Source: UBA967 sp044375555
GTDB lineage: Bacteria; Verrucomicrobiota; Verrucomicrobiia; Chthoniobacterales; Terrimicrobiaceae
NCBI GenBank assembly: GCA_044375555.1
Contig: JBILML010000006.1
Coordinates: forward strand, 31,760-95,759
Length of the DNA stretch: 64,000 nt
Direction: 5' to 3'
The stretch's first letter is position 1. The number at the start of each line of letters is the position of its first letter. Below the pieces are notes generated by a model. The model saw only the letters and a list, made by a program, of their open reading frames with translations, was not told where the DNA came from and did not search any database. The position numbers and the translations under genes were made by a program. Of this stretch, positions 44,464 through 53,361 are shown piece by piece.

Positions 44464-45630
44464 ATGAAAAAAACGATCGCCGTTATTGTCGGAACCCGTC
44501 CGGAAGCCATCAAGCTCGCTCCCGTGATCCGTGCCCTCGGGTTTTCCGACCACCTCCAACCCGTCACCATTTCGACCTCCCAACACGGCGAGATGGTGGA
44601 GCAAATCTTCGAGAATTTCGGCATCACGGCCGATGTGGATCTTCAAGTCATGCGTCCACGCCAGAAGCTCTGGGACCTCACCGCGATACTCTCCACAGAA
44701 CTCGGCGCGTATTTTTCCGATCATCCCGTGGATGCCGTGCTTGTCCAAGGCGACACGACCTCCGCTCTCATCGGGGGGCTCTCCGCTTTCTACCACAAAA
44801 TTCCAGTCGGCCATGTCGAGGCCGGTCTGCGCTCGCATGATCGCTACTCGCCATTTCCCGAGGAATTGAATCGCACCCTCCTCTCCCGCATCGCGCAATG
44901 GCACTTCGCTCCGACCGCCCACGCCGCGGATTTGCTGCGAAGCGAGAACATCGACAACGCCTCGATTTATATCACCGGCAATACCGTCGTGGACGCCCTG
45001 CATTGGATGTCTCGACACCTCCGCCACCGCGAAATTCGTCCCGGCATTCTGAATGGGCAGCGAAAACTCGTCCTCGTCACCTGCCATCGCCGCGAAAACA
45101 TCGGGCTCCCCATGCGCTCCGTGGCTCTCGCCATCAAGCATCTCGCCGACTCGCACCCCGAGGCCCACTTTCTTTTTCCAATGCACCCGAACCCCGGAGT
45201 CCGTGAGTTGATCCAGCCCATTCTTTCCAAGCAAAACGGCGTCACGCTTTGCGAGCCTCTGAACTACGAGGAATTCCTCTCCGCCTTGCACCAATCCTAT
45301 TTTGTGATCTCCGACTCCGGTGGGGTCCAAGAAGAAGCCACCGCTCTCGGCAAGCCCGTCCTCGTCCTGCGCCGCGAAACCGAGCGCCCCGAAGGCGTCG
45401 AGGCCGGCACGCTTCGTCTCGTTGGAACCGATGTCCAAGAAATCCTCCGCGCAGGCCACGAGCTCTTGGTAAACCCCGAAAGCCACGGAGCGATGTCCAA
45501 CGGATCCGGAGTTTTCGGAGACGGGAAAGCCGCTCAAAAAATCCAAAAAATCCTCGAGCAAAACCTCACCACCGCCAACCGCATCCTGCCCTTCAAGAAA
45601 CCAACAGGTGAACTGGTTTTGATGGAGTAG
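44464..45630 (+). CDS. wecB: UDP-N-acetylglucosamine 2-epimerase (non-hydrolysing)
   Basis: Converts UDP-GlcNAc to UDP-ManNAc. 388 residues with the GT-B-fold signatures of the family: VGTRPEAIKLAPVI, STSQHGEMV, VQGDTTSALIGG, GHVEAGLRS, FPEELNRTL, TGNTVVDAL, LVTCHRRENIG, and ISDSGGVQEEATALGKPVLVLRRETERPE. The catalytic Asp, Glu and His residues of WecB lie in these motifs. Nine bp after nfrB and last in the operon, so it supplies the donor sugar for the NfrB-like synthase. Length and motifs are normal. Confidence 0.95.
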   Translation: MKKTIAVIVGTRPEAIKLAPVIRALGFSDHLQPVTISTSQHGEMVEQIFENFGITADVDLQVMRPRQKLWDLTAILSTELGAYFSDHPVDAVLVQGDTTSALIGGLSAFYHKIPVGHVEAGLRSHDRYSPFPEELNRTLLSRIAQWHFAPTAHAADLLRSENIDNASIYITGNTVVDALHWMSRHLRHREIRPGILNGQRKLVLVTCHRRENIGLPMRSVALAIKHLADSHPEAHFLFPMHPNPGVRELIQPILSKQNGVTLCEPLNYEEFLSALHQSYFVISDSGGVQEEATALGKPVLVLRRETERPEGVEAGTLRLVGTDVQEILRAGHELLVNPESHGAMSNGSGVFGDGKAAQKIQKILEQNLTTANRILPFKKPTGELVLME

Positions 45631-45726
45631 GGAAGAATGGCGGAAGGGGCGGCGAGCGGCCTTTGGAATGGAAGGATGCAGTGGCTCAATGTCTGCGCAC
45701 TATTTCAGGTTGGGGGATCGTCTTTC

Positions 45727-47067
45727 TTATTTTTTGGAATGGGAGCGCCGAGGGCCCAACCCTTCGGATTGGCCGATGATGGTTTTCGGACTGGCCAGTT
45801 TTGGGGGATCGGAAATTCCTCTGAGGAGGTTTTCGTTTTGAGGTTGAGAAAGGGAATAATGGCGTTTGTCTCGGAGTGTCTGAATGCCCTCGCCCCATGC
45901 CAGAAGTATGTGTTTTCCAAGATCGCGAAACTCGGCGTGTTGTTGCATTGATTCACGGACATGTGGGGCGGTGTCGGTGATGGCCTCGCAGATGGATTCG
46001 ATCATGGGAATTTGCTCCCGAAGGGGGATTCCGAATTCCAAAGCAATGAAGTTTTTGAGGTTTTTTCCAGGGCCCCATGTCTTCTTGCCCATAAAGGCAA
46101 TGCCCGGCGGCTGGTTTTGATAGCCAGGGTAGACCACTGTGGTCAGCAGATCGTAGGCCGGCGAGAGGCGCACATCGGCCTTGCTGGAGTAGAGGAGTGC
46201 CAGATTTTTCGCATGGCAGTCCGCATTGCGCAGGGCATAGGTCAGGAGAAGCATGAGGGTGAGTTGACGGAAGGCCTCGCGCTGGGTTGGTCCGGGAACA
46301 TGGTGGCGGATTGCTTTCGCGATACGCTCCCAAGTGGTGTCGTATTTTTTTTCCGGGGCGAGCCCCAGAAGACAGCAAAAGTCCTCCATGCCTAAATGGG
46401 GGCGGCACCCCTCATCGACATCGAAGCGGTGCGCAATGAGGGCTTTGCCATCCCTGGAAATCTCGGTTTTGGCAGCTGGGAGAACTTTGGCCGCGACCTG
46501 CATGCAGAGGTGTTCATTGAGTGCCGCGAAGGGCAGATTGCGGGTGGAGCCTTTGATGATGTGCTTGCCAGTGAAAAGGGTGGTTTTGTTGAAGGCTTCG
46601 ATGCCCGTATCACGCCCGTCGAGAAATTTGGGGATCACTCCTGAAACCCCGCTTGTGGCGTGCTGATAGACAAGTTCCGCAAAGGCTTCCTCGGAGTTGT
46701 CTCCCTCCAGGACTTCAGCGACTTCAAAGGGCTGGGGAAGGGTGGTCAGGTCAGCTCCGGGAGCCGAGACCTGAATGCGACCGACCATGTGCCGTCCCAC
46801 CACGGAAAGCAGCGCAGTGGGGTCCGAGCCTATAAAAGGTCCGAACCGCTCCTGAAGCACCTTGAGCAGATAGCCTTCGGGAAGGTTCATCTGGAAGATG
46901 GGATGCAGCGGGGCATCCCAGCCATAGGATTCCGTCCTCACGGGCATGGTGAGTGAAACAAAGTCCTCTGCAGCTACATTCGGGTGGTAGGTCATCACCG
47001 ACTTGAATGCACCGACCGACTCCAGCGTTCCGACTTCGCGGCCGAGCGTGTGGACAGAAAGTTTCAT
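45727..47067 (-). CDS. hipA: HipA-type serine/threonine kinase toxin
   Basis: 446 residues with the HipA coupling domain (PIFQMNLPEGYLLKVL), the kinase N-lobe (FAELVYQHATSGVSGVIPKFL), catalytic loop NADCHAKNLALL and the metal-binding LSPAYDLL. HipA kinases phosphorylate targets such as glutamyl-tRNA synthetase and stop growth. A C-terminal extension of about 45 residues (from RDKRHYSLSQPQNE) is beyond the usual end. Its start overlaps the hipB stop codon by four bases, the normal antitoxin-first order. The pair is convergent with wecB and isolated from the neighbouring operons, as expected of a mobile toxin-antitoxin module. Confidence 0.9.
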   Translation of the reverse strand: MKLSVHTLGREVGTLESVGAFKSVMTYHPNVAAEDFVSLTMPVRTESYGWDAPLHPIFQMNLPEGYLLKVLQERFGPFIGSDPTALLSVVGRHMVGRIQVSAPGADLTTLPQPFEVAEVLEGDNSEEAFAELVYQHATSGVSGVIPKFLDGRDTGIEAFNKTTLFTGKHIIKGSTRNLPFAALNEHLCMQVAAKVLPAAKTEISRDGKALIAHRFDVDEGCRPHLGMEDFCCLLGLAPEKKYDTTWERIAKAIRHHVPGPTQREAFRQLTLMLLLTYALRNADCHAKNLALLYSSKADVRLSPAYDLLTTVVYPGYQNQPPGIAFMGKKTWGPGKNLKNFIALEFGIPLREQIPMIESICEAITDTAPHVRESMQQHAEFRDLGKHILLAWGEGIQTLRDKRHYSLSQPQNENLLRGISDPPKLASPKTIIGQSEGLGPRRSHSKK

Positions 47068-47318
47068 GAGCCTCCGAGTTCCTTGCGGAGTTCATCCAGA
47101 TTGCCGGCCGCGTTCGCGGGGCGGACATCCAGTTCGAGTCCCAGCACGGTTAATAGAGATATCAACTTGCGGACGCCAAATTCGGGGAGGTGTCCGTTCT
47201 CAAGTCGTGACAGCGAAGCTCCAGGGATTCCGGCGGATGCGGCCAAATCTTTCTGCTTGATGGCGAGTTTTTTCCTTCGGAGCGCAAGAAGGCGGCCTAT
47301 TTCAGCAGTAGTCTTCAT
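47064..47318 (-). CDS. hipB: HipB-type antitoxin (XRE family)
   Basis: 84 residues from ATG 47318 with a Cro/C1-type helix-turn-helix (LALRRKKLAIKQKDLAASAGIPGASLSRLENGHLPEF). It should neutralise HipA and repress the operon by binding upstream. An earlier in-frame ATG at 47357 would add 13 residues lying within the AT-rich putative promoter and is not preferred. The coupling to hipA is by a four-base overlap. The sequence before it is distinctly AT-rich compared with the rest of the window. Confidence 0.88.
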   Translation of the reverse strand: MKTTAEIGRLLALRRKKLAIKQKDLAASAGIPGASLSRLENGHLPEFGVRKLISLLTVLGLELDVRPANAAGNLDELRKELGGS

Positions 47319-47323
47319 AATTG

Positions 47324-47370
47324 ACAAATAAGGCATATAAATTACCCGTAAAGACAAATTTTACAAATAA
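47324..47370 (-). promoter_or_regulatory. AT-rich hipBA promoter/operator region
   Basis: The octamer ACAAATAA (TTATTTGT on the hipBA strand) occurs at 47324-47331 and 47363-47370, with a related ACAAATTT at 47354-47361. The repeats lie within 52 bases upstream of the hipB ATG in a stretch markedly richer in A/T than its surroundings. They are good candidates for antitoxin operators overlapping the promoter; exact -35/-10 elements cannot be fixed. Confidence 0.4.
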
Positions 47371-47488
47371 CTCAAAAATAGACTTCGACTAATGGCATGA
47401 TAACCCTACGAAACGCCAACTGAAATCGCCTAAAGTGTATTTGCGCGATTCCGGTCGCACTTCACCGCAATCCCAAATCCGCAATCAA

Positions 47489-49648
47489 TCAGCCCCGTCG
47501 CAGGCTGACAACGGTGGCGCGGAATTCGCTGGTGAGGTCGAGTTGCAGGGATTTGCCTTTGAGGGTTGCCGACAGGCCTTGTTTTTCGGGCCAGGCCTCA
47601 TCGATTTTCCAACCGCTTTCGGCGAGTGGGATCTGCGCCAACTTGGGAAATGCTTTGCCGAAGGTGTGGGCGACGAGCAGGGCGCGTTTGCCGTTTTTCG
47701 AGGTGCGCAGGACGGCTTGCCAGCCTTGCGGGTGACGCCAACTTTTGCCGGTCTCGCCGTGGAAGGTGGAGTGGCCATCGCGGATGATCGGATAGACGCG
47801 GCGGTAGAGTTCCATGGCGGAAACGCTGAGCTTCCACTGCGCCGGTGAAAGGTCATGGACCTCGCCCGAAAGGCACATGCGGCCGAGGAAGGTGGCGGCG
47901 AGCGAGTAGGCAAGGCGCTGCGCGGTGTCGTTCTTGCGAAGCACGGCCCAAACCTGCGACTGGCGAGGCAGGATGAGGCGCTGGAGGTTGGCGGCGATGA
48001 TCGGAATCTCGCGGGTCTCGTGCGCGTCGGAAAAGGATCCCATCGCGCAGAGGCCCATCATCGAAGGTTCGAGACGATGACCGCCGGAGGAACAATTCTC
48101 GATGACGAGATCGGGAATCTCCTCGCGCATCTTGCGGAAGAATTTCTGCATCCCTTCGAGGTGCTGACGCAGCCCTTCGCCGGGTGATTCGGCCCCATCG
48201 ACACCAAAGCCGATGGTTTCATTGTAATCGACCTTGAGATAGCCGAGTCCGTTGTCGCGGAGGAGATGGATCAGCTTTTTGGTGAGATAATCGAAGGTGA
48301 AGGGATCGCGGAAATCCCAGTAGTGGCGGCTACCGACCTGCAGCACCCGTCCATCGCGATGAAGGTGGTGATCGGTAAGCGAAAAGGCTTTTGATCCAGG
48401 ATTACAAACCTCGAACTCGAACCAGATGCCTGGGATGAGTCCGTGGTCGCGGATCGCTTGGCAGGTTGCGGCGAGACCGTCGGGAAAGGCCTTGCGGTTG
48501 ATGTTCCAGTCGCCGTTTTGCTGGATGCCTCCGCCGGGCCTCTCGGCCCAGCCATCGTCGATGACGAGATACTTCGCCGGAGTTCCTTGCAGTCGTTTGG
48601 CCAGCGCGAGCAGATTTTCCTGCGTCGGATTTCCCCAACTCGTGCACCACTCGTTCACCACGATGGGCAGTTCGTTTTCAATCTTCGGCAAATTTGCCAG
48701 CGAGCCTTCCTGTGCGGAACTGAGGCGCTGCGCGAGTTGATCGATATTGCCTTTGATGCAGCCGATCGTGGCCACAGGCGTGTCGTAGGTTTCGCCTGCT
48801 TTCAATGTTTTGAACCAATGTCCGAACTCGCGGTCGGCCTGGCCACCCGAGAGAGCGACGAAATCATCCTTGCGGAACACTTCCATCTGCCACGAGCCGG
48901 GACAGGCGAGTTGTGCGCCCCAGAGCACGCCGGCCTCGCGATCCTCCAGCGCGACGAAGGGGAAAAATCCCCGCACCGGCATCGAGCCGACCTGGCCGAA
49001 GCGTTCGCAGGCGATGCCGTGTCCGGTCCACGAACGCTCGAGTTGCAGATCCTCGATGCCTTGCGTGTCGAGGCGGCCCTCAGCGCTCCAAGTGGAGCGA
49101 TAGCGATGCACAAGCAACCTGTTCGGCGCGTCGTCAGGGGCGTATGGCGTCATGCCACCGAGCGAGAAGCTGCTGAGCATTTCGAGGGTCACCGGTTTCT
49201 TGCCGGCGTTGCGCACACTCACGTGACTGGAAAAAACCGGCACATTCCCCTGCCAGGAAAGTTGATGTTCGCAGTGCAGTCCCGAGGGATGCTGGAGCGT
49301 GGTGACGACGCTGGTGCCGCCGTTTTTCTTCTGAACCTTCTGGCTGACGAATTCGAGAACGGCCGTCGAGTGCCCTGAGCGCATCGTGCGACCCTGGGAA
49401 AAGGATCCGCCGTAGATGTCCTCTATGCACTTGAGCTGCACGAGTGAGTCCAATGCCCACGCGCGCCTCGGTTGCCACATGGCCGGCAGGCCTACGATCT
49501 CGACATCCGGCGGCAGAAACTCGCGGTGTTTCACCGGTGCGAGCGACTTGGGATGAAGCGAGAGTTGCGGCGCGCCCTTGCCTTCGGCGGGTGCGTCGAA
49601 GCGGATAACCGTGTCGCCGACGGTGAATTTGGAAAGCAGTTTGGTCAT
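47489..49648 (-). CDS. GH36-type alpha-galactosidase
   Basis: 719 residues from ATG 49648. N-terminal beta-sandwich domain followed by a TIM barrel with the clan D features: LVIDDGWAERPGGG, PGIWFEFEV, the nucleophile region YLKVDYNETIG (near residue 472), ENCSSGGHRLEPSMM and the acid/base region SFSDAHE (near 540). It should release alpha-galactosyl residues or, as in some relatives, other alpha-linked sugars. No signal peptide, so probably cytoplasmic and acting on imported oligosaccharides. A longer frame to 49735 has no family character. Downstream of the dioxygenase gene on the same strand, separated by a perfect palindrome in the 275-base gap. Confidence 0.85.
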   Translation of the reverse strand: MTKLLSKFTVGDTVIRFDAPAEGKGAPQLSLHPKSLAPVKHREFLPPDVEIVGLPAMWQPRRAWALDSLVQLKCIEDIYGGSFSQGRTMRSGHSTAVLEFVSQKVQKKNGGTSVVTTLQHPSGLHCEHQLSWQGNVPVFSSHVSVRNAGKKPVTLEMLSSFSLGGMTPYAPDDAPNRLLVHRYRSTWSAEGRLDTQGIEDLQLERSWTGHGIACERFGQVGSMPVRGFFPFVALEDREAGVLWGAQLACPGSWQMEVFRKDDFVALSGGQADREFGHWFKTLKAGETYDTPVATIGCIKGNIDQLAQRLSSAQEGSLANLPKIENELPIVVNEWCTSWGNPTQENLLALAKRLQGTPAKYLVIDDGWAERPGGGIQQNGDWNINRKAFPDGLAATCQAIRDHGLIPGIWFEFEVCNPGSKAFSLTDHHLHRDGRVLQVGSRHYWDFRDPFTFDYLTKKLIHLLRDNGLGYLKVDYNETIGFGVDGAESPGEGLRQHLEGMQKFFRKMREEIPDLVIENCSSGGHRLEPSMMGLCAMGSFSDAHETREIPIIAANLQRLILPRQSQVWAVLRKNDTAQRLAYSLAATFLGRMCLSGEVHDLSPAQWKLSVSAMELYRRVYPIIRDGHSTFHGETGKSWRHPQGWQAVLRTSKNGKRALLVAHTFGKAFPKLAQIPLAESGWKIDEAWPEKQGLSATLKGKSLQLDLTSEFRATVVSLRRG

Positions 49649-49802
49649 GGGAAAATGTGCGTCTTGCTGGGGTGAATCCTTGGCACTTTTAAGGATTCGG
49701 TCAAAGGGTAAAGGCGAGATTAAGGAATCGCGCAAAATCCCTCTTCATCGGAACCACTAGTTTTTGTGAGTGTTCAAGATGCGGAAACGAGATCGGCGGC
49801 AA

Positions 49803-49840
49803 GCGCATCGCTGATGCCCGATTCGCAATCAGCGATGCGC
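49803..49840. promoter_or_regulatory. Perfect 13-bp inverted repeat upstream of the alpha-galactosidase gene
   Basis: GCGCATCGCTGAT (49803-49815) and ATCAGCGATGCGC (49828-49840) are exact complements around a 12-base loop. It lies about 155 bases upstream of the GH36 start and 84 bases after the dioxygenase stop codon. No T-run follows on either strand, so it is less likely an intrinsic terminator; an operator, an RNA processing hairpin or a REP-like element are options. The rest of the gap shows nothing recognisable. Confidence 0.6.
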
Positions 49841-49923
49841 GATAATTTGAAAGCCGAAGATGAGGAACTCGCCAGCAATGCCTGAAAGCGAATTCCATCC
49901 CCTGTGACAACCCTTTCAAGTGA

Positions 49924-50772
49924 TCAATGCGTGCCGCCTTCCCAATAGGCACCATCCTGCCAGGAATTGCCGCAGGCGCCGCCGCCGGAGTTGGCTTCGA
50001 TCATCACATCCTGGCCTTCGGGAGTTAGCAGGGGGAGATAGAACTTGCTGATGCGCTGCGTGGATTTGGGCACATAGTGGCAGATGAAGGAACGGCGGAA
50101 GCGGTCCTTGGAGCGGTTGGGGCCGGATCCATGGATGGAGCTGCCATTGAAAAACAGGGTGTCGCCCGCCTTCATGACGCAGGGAACCGCCTTCTTGCCT
50201 TTTGGCGTGGGAACAAAGTGCGTGGTGAAGGATTCTGCAGCATTGGCCTTCTCCGGGCAGGCAATCTCCTCCTCGGCCGTATCGGCGACGAGATACATGC
50301 CGCCATTTTCGGGATCGGCATCGTCGATGGCGGTCCATGCGGCCACGCAGGTTTGAGGCTCGACCAAGAGGTAGAAATTGTCCTGGTGCATTGCCTGACC
50401 GCGTGAACCCGGCGGCTTGTAGTAGAACATGCTCTGGGCCGCCAGCACCTCATCCTGCATGAGTTCCTGAAGGCAGGTCATGACGCCGGGATGGCCCAAG
50501 TTCTTGCGAGAAAGGGGGTCGAATCGGTGCGGGTGCATGACGCGTGGAAATTCCTTCAAAGGATCGCCGCCGGATTCCTCCTTGGAAACAGGCTCGAAGT
50601 GCCCCCGGACGGGGCCTTTCTCCGCGATGCGGGCGAAGGTGGATTTGATCTCCTCGACTTCTGCTTCGGAAAAGAGGCCGCGTGCGACGGCGTAGCCGTG
50701 TTGGGCGAACGAGGCTTTCATTTCATCCAAATCAACGGAGGAGGGGAGTGATGGAGAGGTGGTAGTGCTCAT
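49924..50772 (-). CDS. Phytanoyl-CoA dioxygenase family protein
   Basis: Fe(II)/2-oxoglutarate-dependent oxygenase of 282 residues. The iron-binding facial triad is HQD (His129, Asp131) and the distal His214 in SSIHGSGPN; basic residues after it (SKDRFRRSF) would bind 2-oxoglutarate. The family hydroxylates diverse small molecules, and members are abundant in glycan and compatible-solute clusters of marine and soil bacteria; the substrate here is unknown. ATG 50772 is chosen over the upstream 50826. Divergent from the AraC regulator gene with only 77 bp between, so it is a likely target of that regulator. Confidence 0.88.
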   Translation of the reverse strand: MSTTTSPSLPSSVDLDEMKASFAQHGYAVARGLFSEAEVEEIKSTFARIAEKGPVRGHFEPVSKEESGGDPLKEFPRVMHPHRFDPLSRKNLGHPGVMTCLQELMQDEVLAAQSMFYYKPPGSRGQAMHQDNFYLLVEPQTCVAAWTAIDDADPENGGMYLVADTAEEEIACPEKANAAESFTTHFVPTPKGKKAVPCVMKAGDTLFFNGSSIHGSGPNRSKDRFRRSFICHYVPKSTQRISKFYLPLLTPEGQDVMIEANSGGGACGNSWQDGAYWEGGTH

Positions 50773-50849
50773 AGGACTGCAAGACTCGTTTTCATTCCGT
50801 AAAATGACAATGGACGAACTTTCCAAAAAGATGGACTATCTTACCGTCC

Positions 50850-51734
50850 ATGAAAGCCAAGACAAAGGGGTTCCCAGGCCAGATCATTCATTTTCTACCT
50901 GCCAATTTGCTCAACCAGGTTGGTCGCCATCCGCTCGGTGTCGGTCTGCATATCAAATGTCTCGGATGGTATCCCAAGGCGCATTCGCACGGGATCAGCA
51001 GGCTTCAGGGGCTTGATGAATGCATTTTGATCCTTTGCACCAAAGGAAATGGCTGGGCCGAAATTGATGGACGCCGATTTTCCGTCGGGGCCGGTGAAGT
51101 GCTTTTTATCCCGGCGAACAAACCGCATGCCTACGGTGCCGATGATCATGATCCTTGGTCGATCCACTGGGCCCATTTTGCGGGAACGGCTACAGCTTCC
51201 TACGCGAGCCAGATGCCAGCCCACGAATATGTGCTCTCGATCACGAGCGCTGATGCCAAAGAAGTCGCACGCATGTTTCGGGAATCCTACAGATTGGCAT
51301 CCACTGGTCTCACCGAGCGCACACTGCTGCTTGTGTCCCACATTTTGAGATATGTGCTGGGGCTTCTGTTTTTTCAGACTGGCAGAAGCCTGGGAGGTGC
51401 TTCGCGCGCTATCGTGCATGATCTGACGAAGAGCATTGAATTCATGTGCGCCAATGTCGCGCGATCAATCACCCTTCAGGAACTCTCGCGGCAAGCCGGA
51501 CTCTCGCCGACCCGCTACTCCACGCTCTTTCGCGACCAGACTGGCACCTCTCCTGTCGAGCATCACATCCGCCTCCGGATGCAGGCCGCATGCCACTATC
51601 TGGACGCTACGGCACTTAGCATCAAGGAAGTGGCGGCCAAGCTCGGCTACGACGACCCGTATTACTTCTCGCGCATCTTCCAGAAAACCCTCGGCTGCTC
51701 GCCGCTGGCTTACCGGCGATCGGTGAAGGGCTGA
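50850..51734 (+). CDS. AraC-family transcriptional regulator
   Basis: 294 residues: an N-terminal cupin-type sensor domain (GWAEIDGRRFSVGAGEVLFIPANKPHAYGA) and a C-terminal AraC DNA-binding domain with two helix-turn-helix motifs (SITLQELSRQAGLSPTRYSTLFR and LSIKEVAAKLGYDDPYYFSRIFQ). Such proteins usually sense sugars. Divergent from the dioxygenase/alpha-galactosidase pair and close to it, so local control of those genes is likely. A gap of 184 bases without recognised features separates its end from the rhaM stop codon. Confidence 0.93.
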   Translation: MKAKTKGFPGQIIHFLPANLLNQVGRHPLGVGLHIKCLGWYPKAHSHGISRLQGLDECILILCTKGNGWAEIDGRRFSVGAGEVLFIPANKPHAYGADDHDPWSIHWAHFAGTATASYASQMPAHEYVLSITSADAKEVARMFRESYRLASTGLTERTLLLVSHILRYVLGLLFFQTGRSLGGASRAIVHDLTKSIEFMCANVARSITLQELSRQAGLSPTRYSTLFRDQTGTSPVEHHIRLRMQAACHYLDATALSIKEVAAKLGYDDPYYFSRIFQKTLGCSPLAYRRSVKG

Positions 51735-51918
51735 TCTCAAGCTCGCGTGAATTCGGTTTTCAGTGCGAATGACTGCAATACTCCGCTCCAAAGTCGCAGG
51801 CGATAGATCGGGCGGAATTCCGAATCGACGAGATGTTCGGCCCGGGTTTTGTCTGTGCAAGAGCCGTGAGGTAATCCGGCACTTTTGCAAAAGCGCCCGG
51901 CGCTATGAGGCTTGGGTA

Positions 51919-52242
51919 TTAGTCGTGATGGAAGAGTTCTTCCATGTCGGCCCACCACTCGCCCGGTTGGCGTGATTCGAGCGGTTCCTGGCAGGGCTTG
52001 CAGACGGCCCACCATTCTTGCGTGCGCGGGTCGGCGGCCATCAGTGCCATGTCGGCTTCGAAGTTGCTTCCCACATACTCGAAGTAGGAAAACAGGAATC
52101 CGTCCTTGTGGTAGATCGAGTAGTTGCGAATCCCGCACTCGGTGATTTTGGCGAGAATCTCAGGCCAAGCGGCGGCGTGCAGCCTTTTGTATTCCTCATA
52201 TTTTTCCGGGCGGAGCCGGATCATGGAGCCGTAGCGTTTCAT
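51919..52242 (-). CDS. rhaM: L-rhamnose mutarotase
   Basis: 107-residue protein that interconverts alpha and beta anomers of L-rhamnose (or L-fucose in related forms). The family pattern is complete: MIRLRPEKYEEYKRLHAAAWPEILAKI with the catalytic His in LHAAAW, NYSIYHKDGFLFSYFEYVG with the active-site Tyr, and the C-terminal PLESRQPGEWWADMEELFHHD. Length is typical. Thirty bp downstream of the GH29 fucosidase on the same strand, so the pair may handle 6-deoxy sugars together; L-fucose would be as sensible a substrate as rhamnose here. Confidence 0.92.
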   Translation of the reverse strand: MKRYGSMIRLRPEKYEEYKRLHAAAWPEILAKITECGIRNYSIYHKDGFLFSYFEYVGSNFEADMALMAADPRTQEWWAVCKPCQEPLESRQPGEWWADMEELFHHD

Positions 52243-52272
52243 GGGATTAGTGGATTTGGGGTGGGCTATTTC

Positions 52273-53280
52273 TCAGGCTAAGCCAAGCTTGTCGAGATTG
52301 GCACGGAGGCGTTGCAGGGCTCCTGCATATTTCTGTGGGATAAGGCCGTGCTTGTCGGGGCCGACATCGAGCAGGAGGTTGGTGCCGCGGCTGATGCTGA
52401 CCAGATACATGCCGAGTAACTCCTCGTCGCTGCGGGGGACATCTTCCTCGGTGAAGAACCACTCGCGTCCGATCGGATCGCAGACTTCGCCGGGCATGTA
52501 ATATTTTTTGCCCTCGATCTCGCGCCATTTCACATGGCCGGTGTGGCTGTTGGGCAGGAATCGCTCGATGGCGATGATGTCGGCTGGCCAGGCTTTGTCG
52601 ATCGGGTAGTTCGATCCGTCGCTGATGCCATTGTTCATCATGATCACCGCCTCAGGCTGGAGACTGGAAATCTGGTTGTAGAGTTCCTGGCGGTAGAAGC
52701 GCGGCAGAACGACGGGAATATCAATCCAGACTTCGGCGACCTTGCCGTAGCTGGTCAGCAGTTCCTCGATCTGCGCGGTTTGAAAATCCTGATACTCGCG
52801 GGTGGTGAAGGCCAGGGATACGCGCTCGGGATACAAGGCGCGCTCATCGGCGGCGGTGTCGGAATAGGTCCGTGAACCGAATTTGTTGTGGTTGTCCCAC
52901 GAGCAGTAATAGAAGCCCGGCAGCACGCCGCGTTTTTCACAGGCATTCACGAAAGCCTCAACGACATCGGTTTTGTTGCCGCTGGTGCCGACATGGTAGT
53001 CGTTGTGCTTCGTCGGCCAGAGGCAGTGACCGGCGACATGCTTGGTGGTGAGCACGGCATATTTCATGCCGGCGTCGCGGGCGACCGAGACCCACTGGTC
53101 CACATCGAGCTTGTCGGGCGCGTAGAGCGTGGAGGGGTGGCTTCCGTCGGGCAGTTCCGATCCAGTGTAGGTGCTCATACCGTAATGGATGAACATGCCG
53201 TATTTGAGGGCTTCCCATTTCTGGAGTTGTTCGAGGCTCAGGCGCTGGGCGCCGCGTTCATTGGTGGGTTCGGAGTTCAT
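52273..53280 (-). CDS. GH29 alpha-L-fucosidase-like protein
   Basis: 335 residues covering the GH29 TIM barrel only: LQKWEALKYGMFIHYGMSTYTG, AGMKYAVLTTKHVAGHCLWPTK, GFYYCSWDNHNK, and the nucleophile strand VAEVWIDIP (Asp187). The C-terminal beta-sandwich found in many fucosidases is absent, and the length is shorter than the usual 400-450. There is no signal peptide, pointing to cytoplasmic action on imported oligosaccharides. Linked to rhaM downstream. Upstream (54234) lies a second AraC regulator on the same strand. Confidence 0.87.
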   Translation of the reverse strand: MNSEPTNERGAQRLSLEQLQKWEALKYGMFIHYGMSTYTGSELPDGSHPSTLYAPDKLDVDQWVSVARDAGMKYAVLTTKHVAGHCLWPTKHNDYHVGTSGNKTDVVEAFVNACEKRGVLPGFYYCSWDNHNKFGSRTYSDTAADERALYPERVSLAFTTREYQDFQTAQIEELLTSYGKVAEVWIDIPVVLPRFYRQELYNQISSLQPEAVIMMNNGISDGSNYPIDKAWPADIIAIERFLPNSHTGHVKWREIEGKKYYMPGEVCDPIGREWFFTEEDVPRSDEELLGMYLVSISRGTNLLLDVGPDKHGLIPQKYAGALQRLRANLDKLGLA

Positions 53281-53361
53281 GGTGCATGAGCCTAATCAAA
53301 AGACTTCAACACGCTATGTCGGCCAGTGCCCTTGCTGTATCGGATCGTGCCAATTGTTTTT

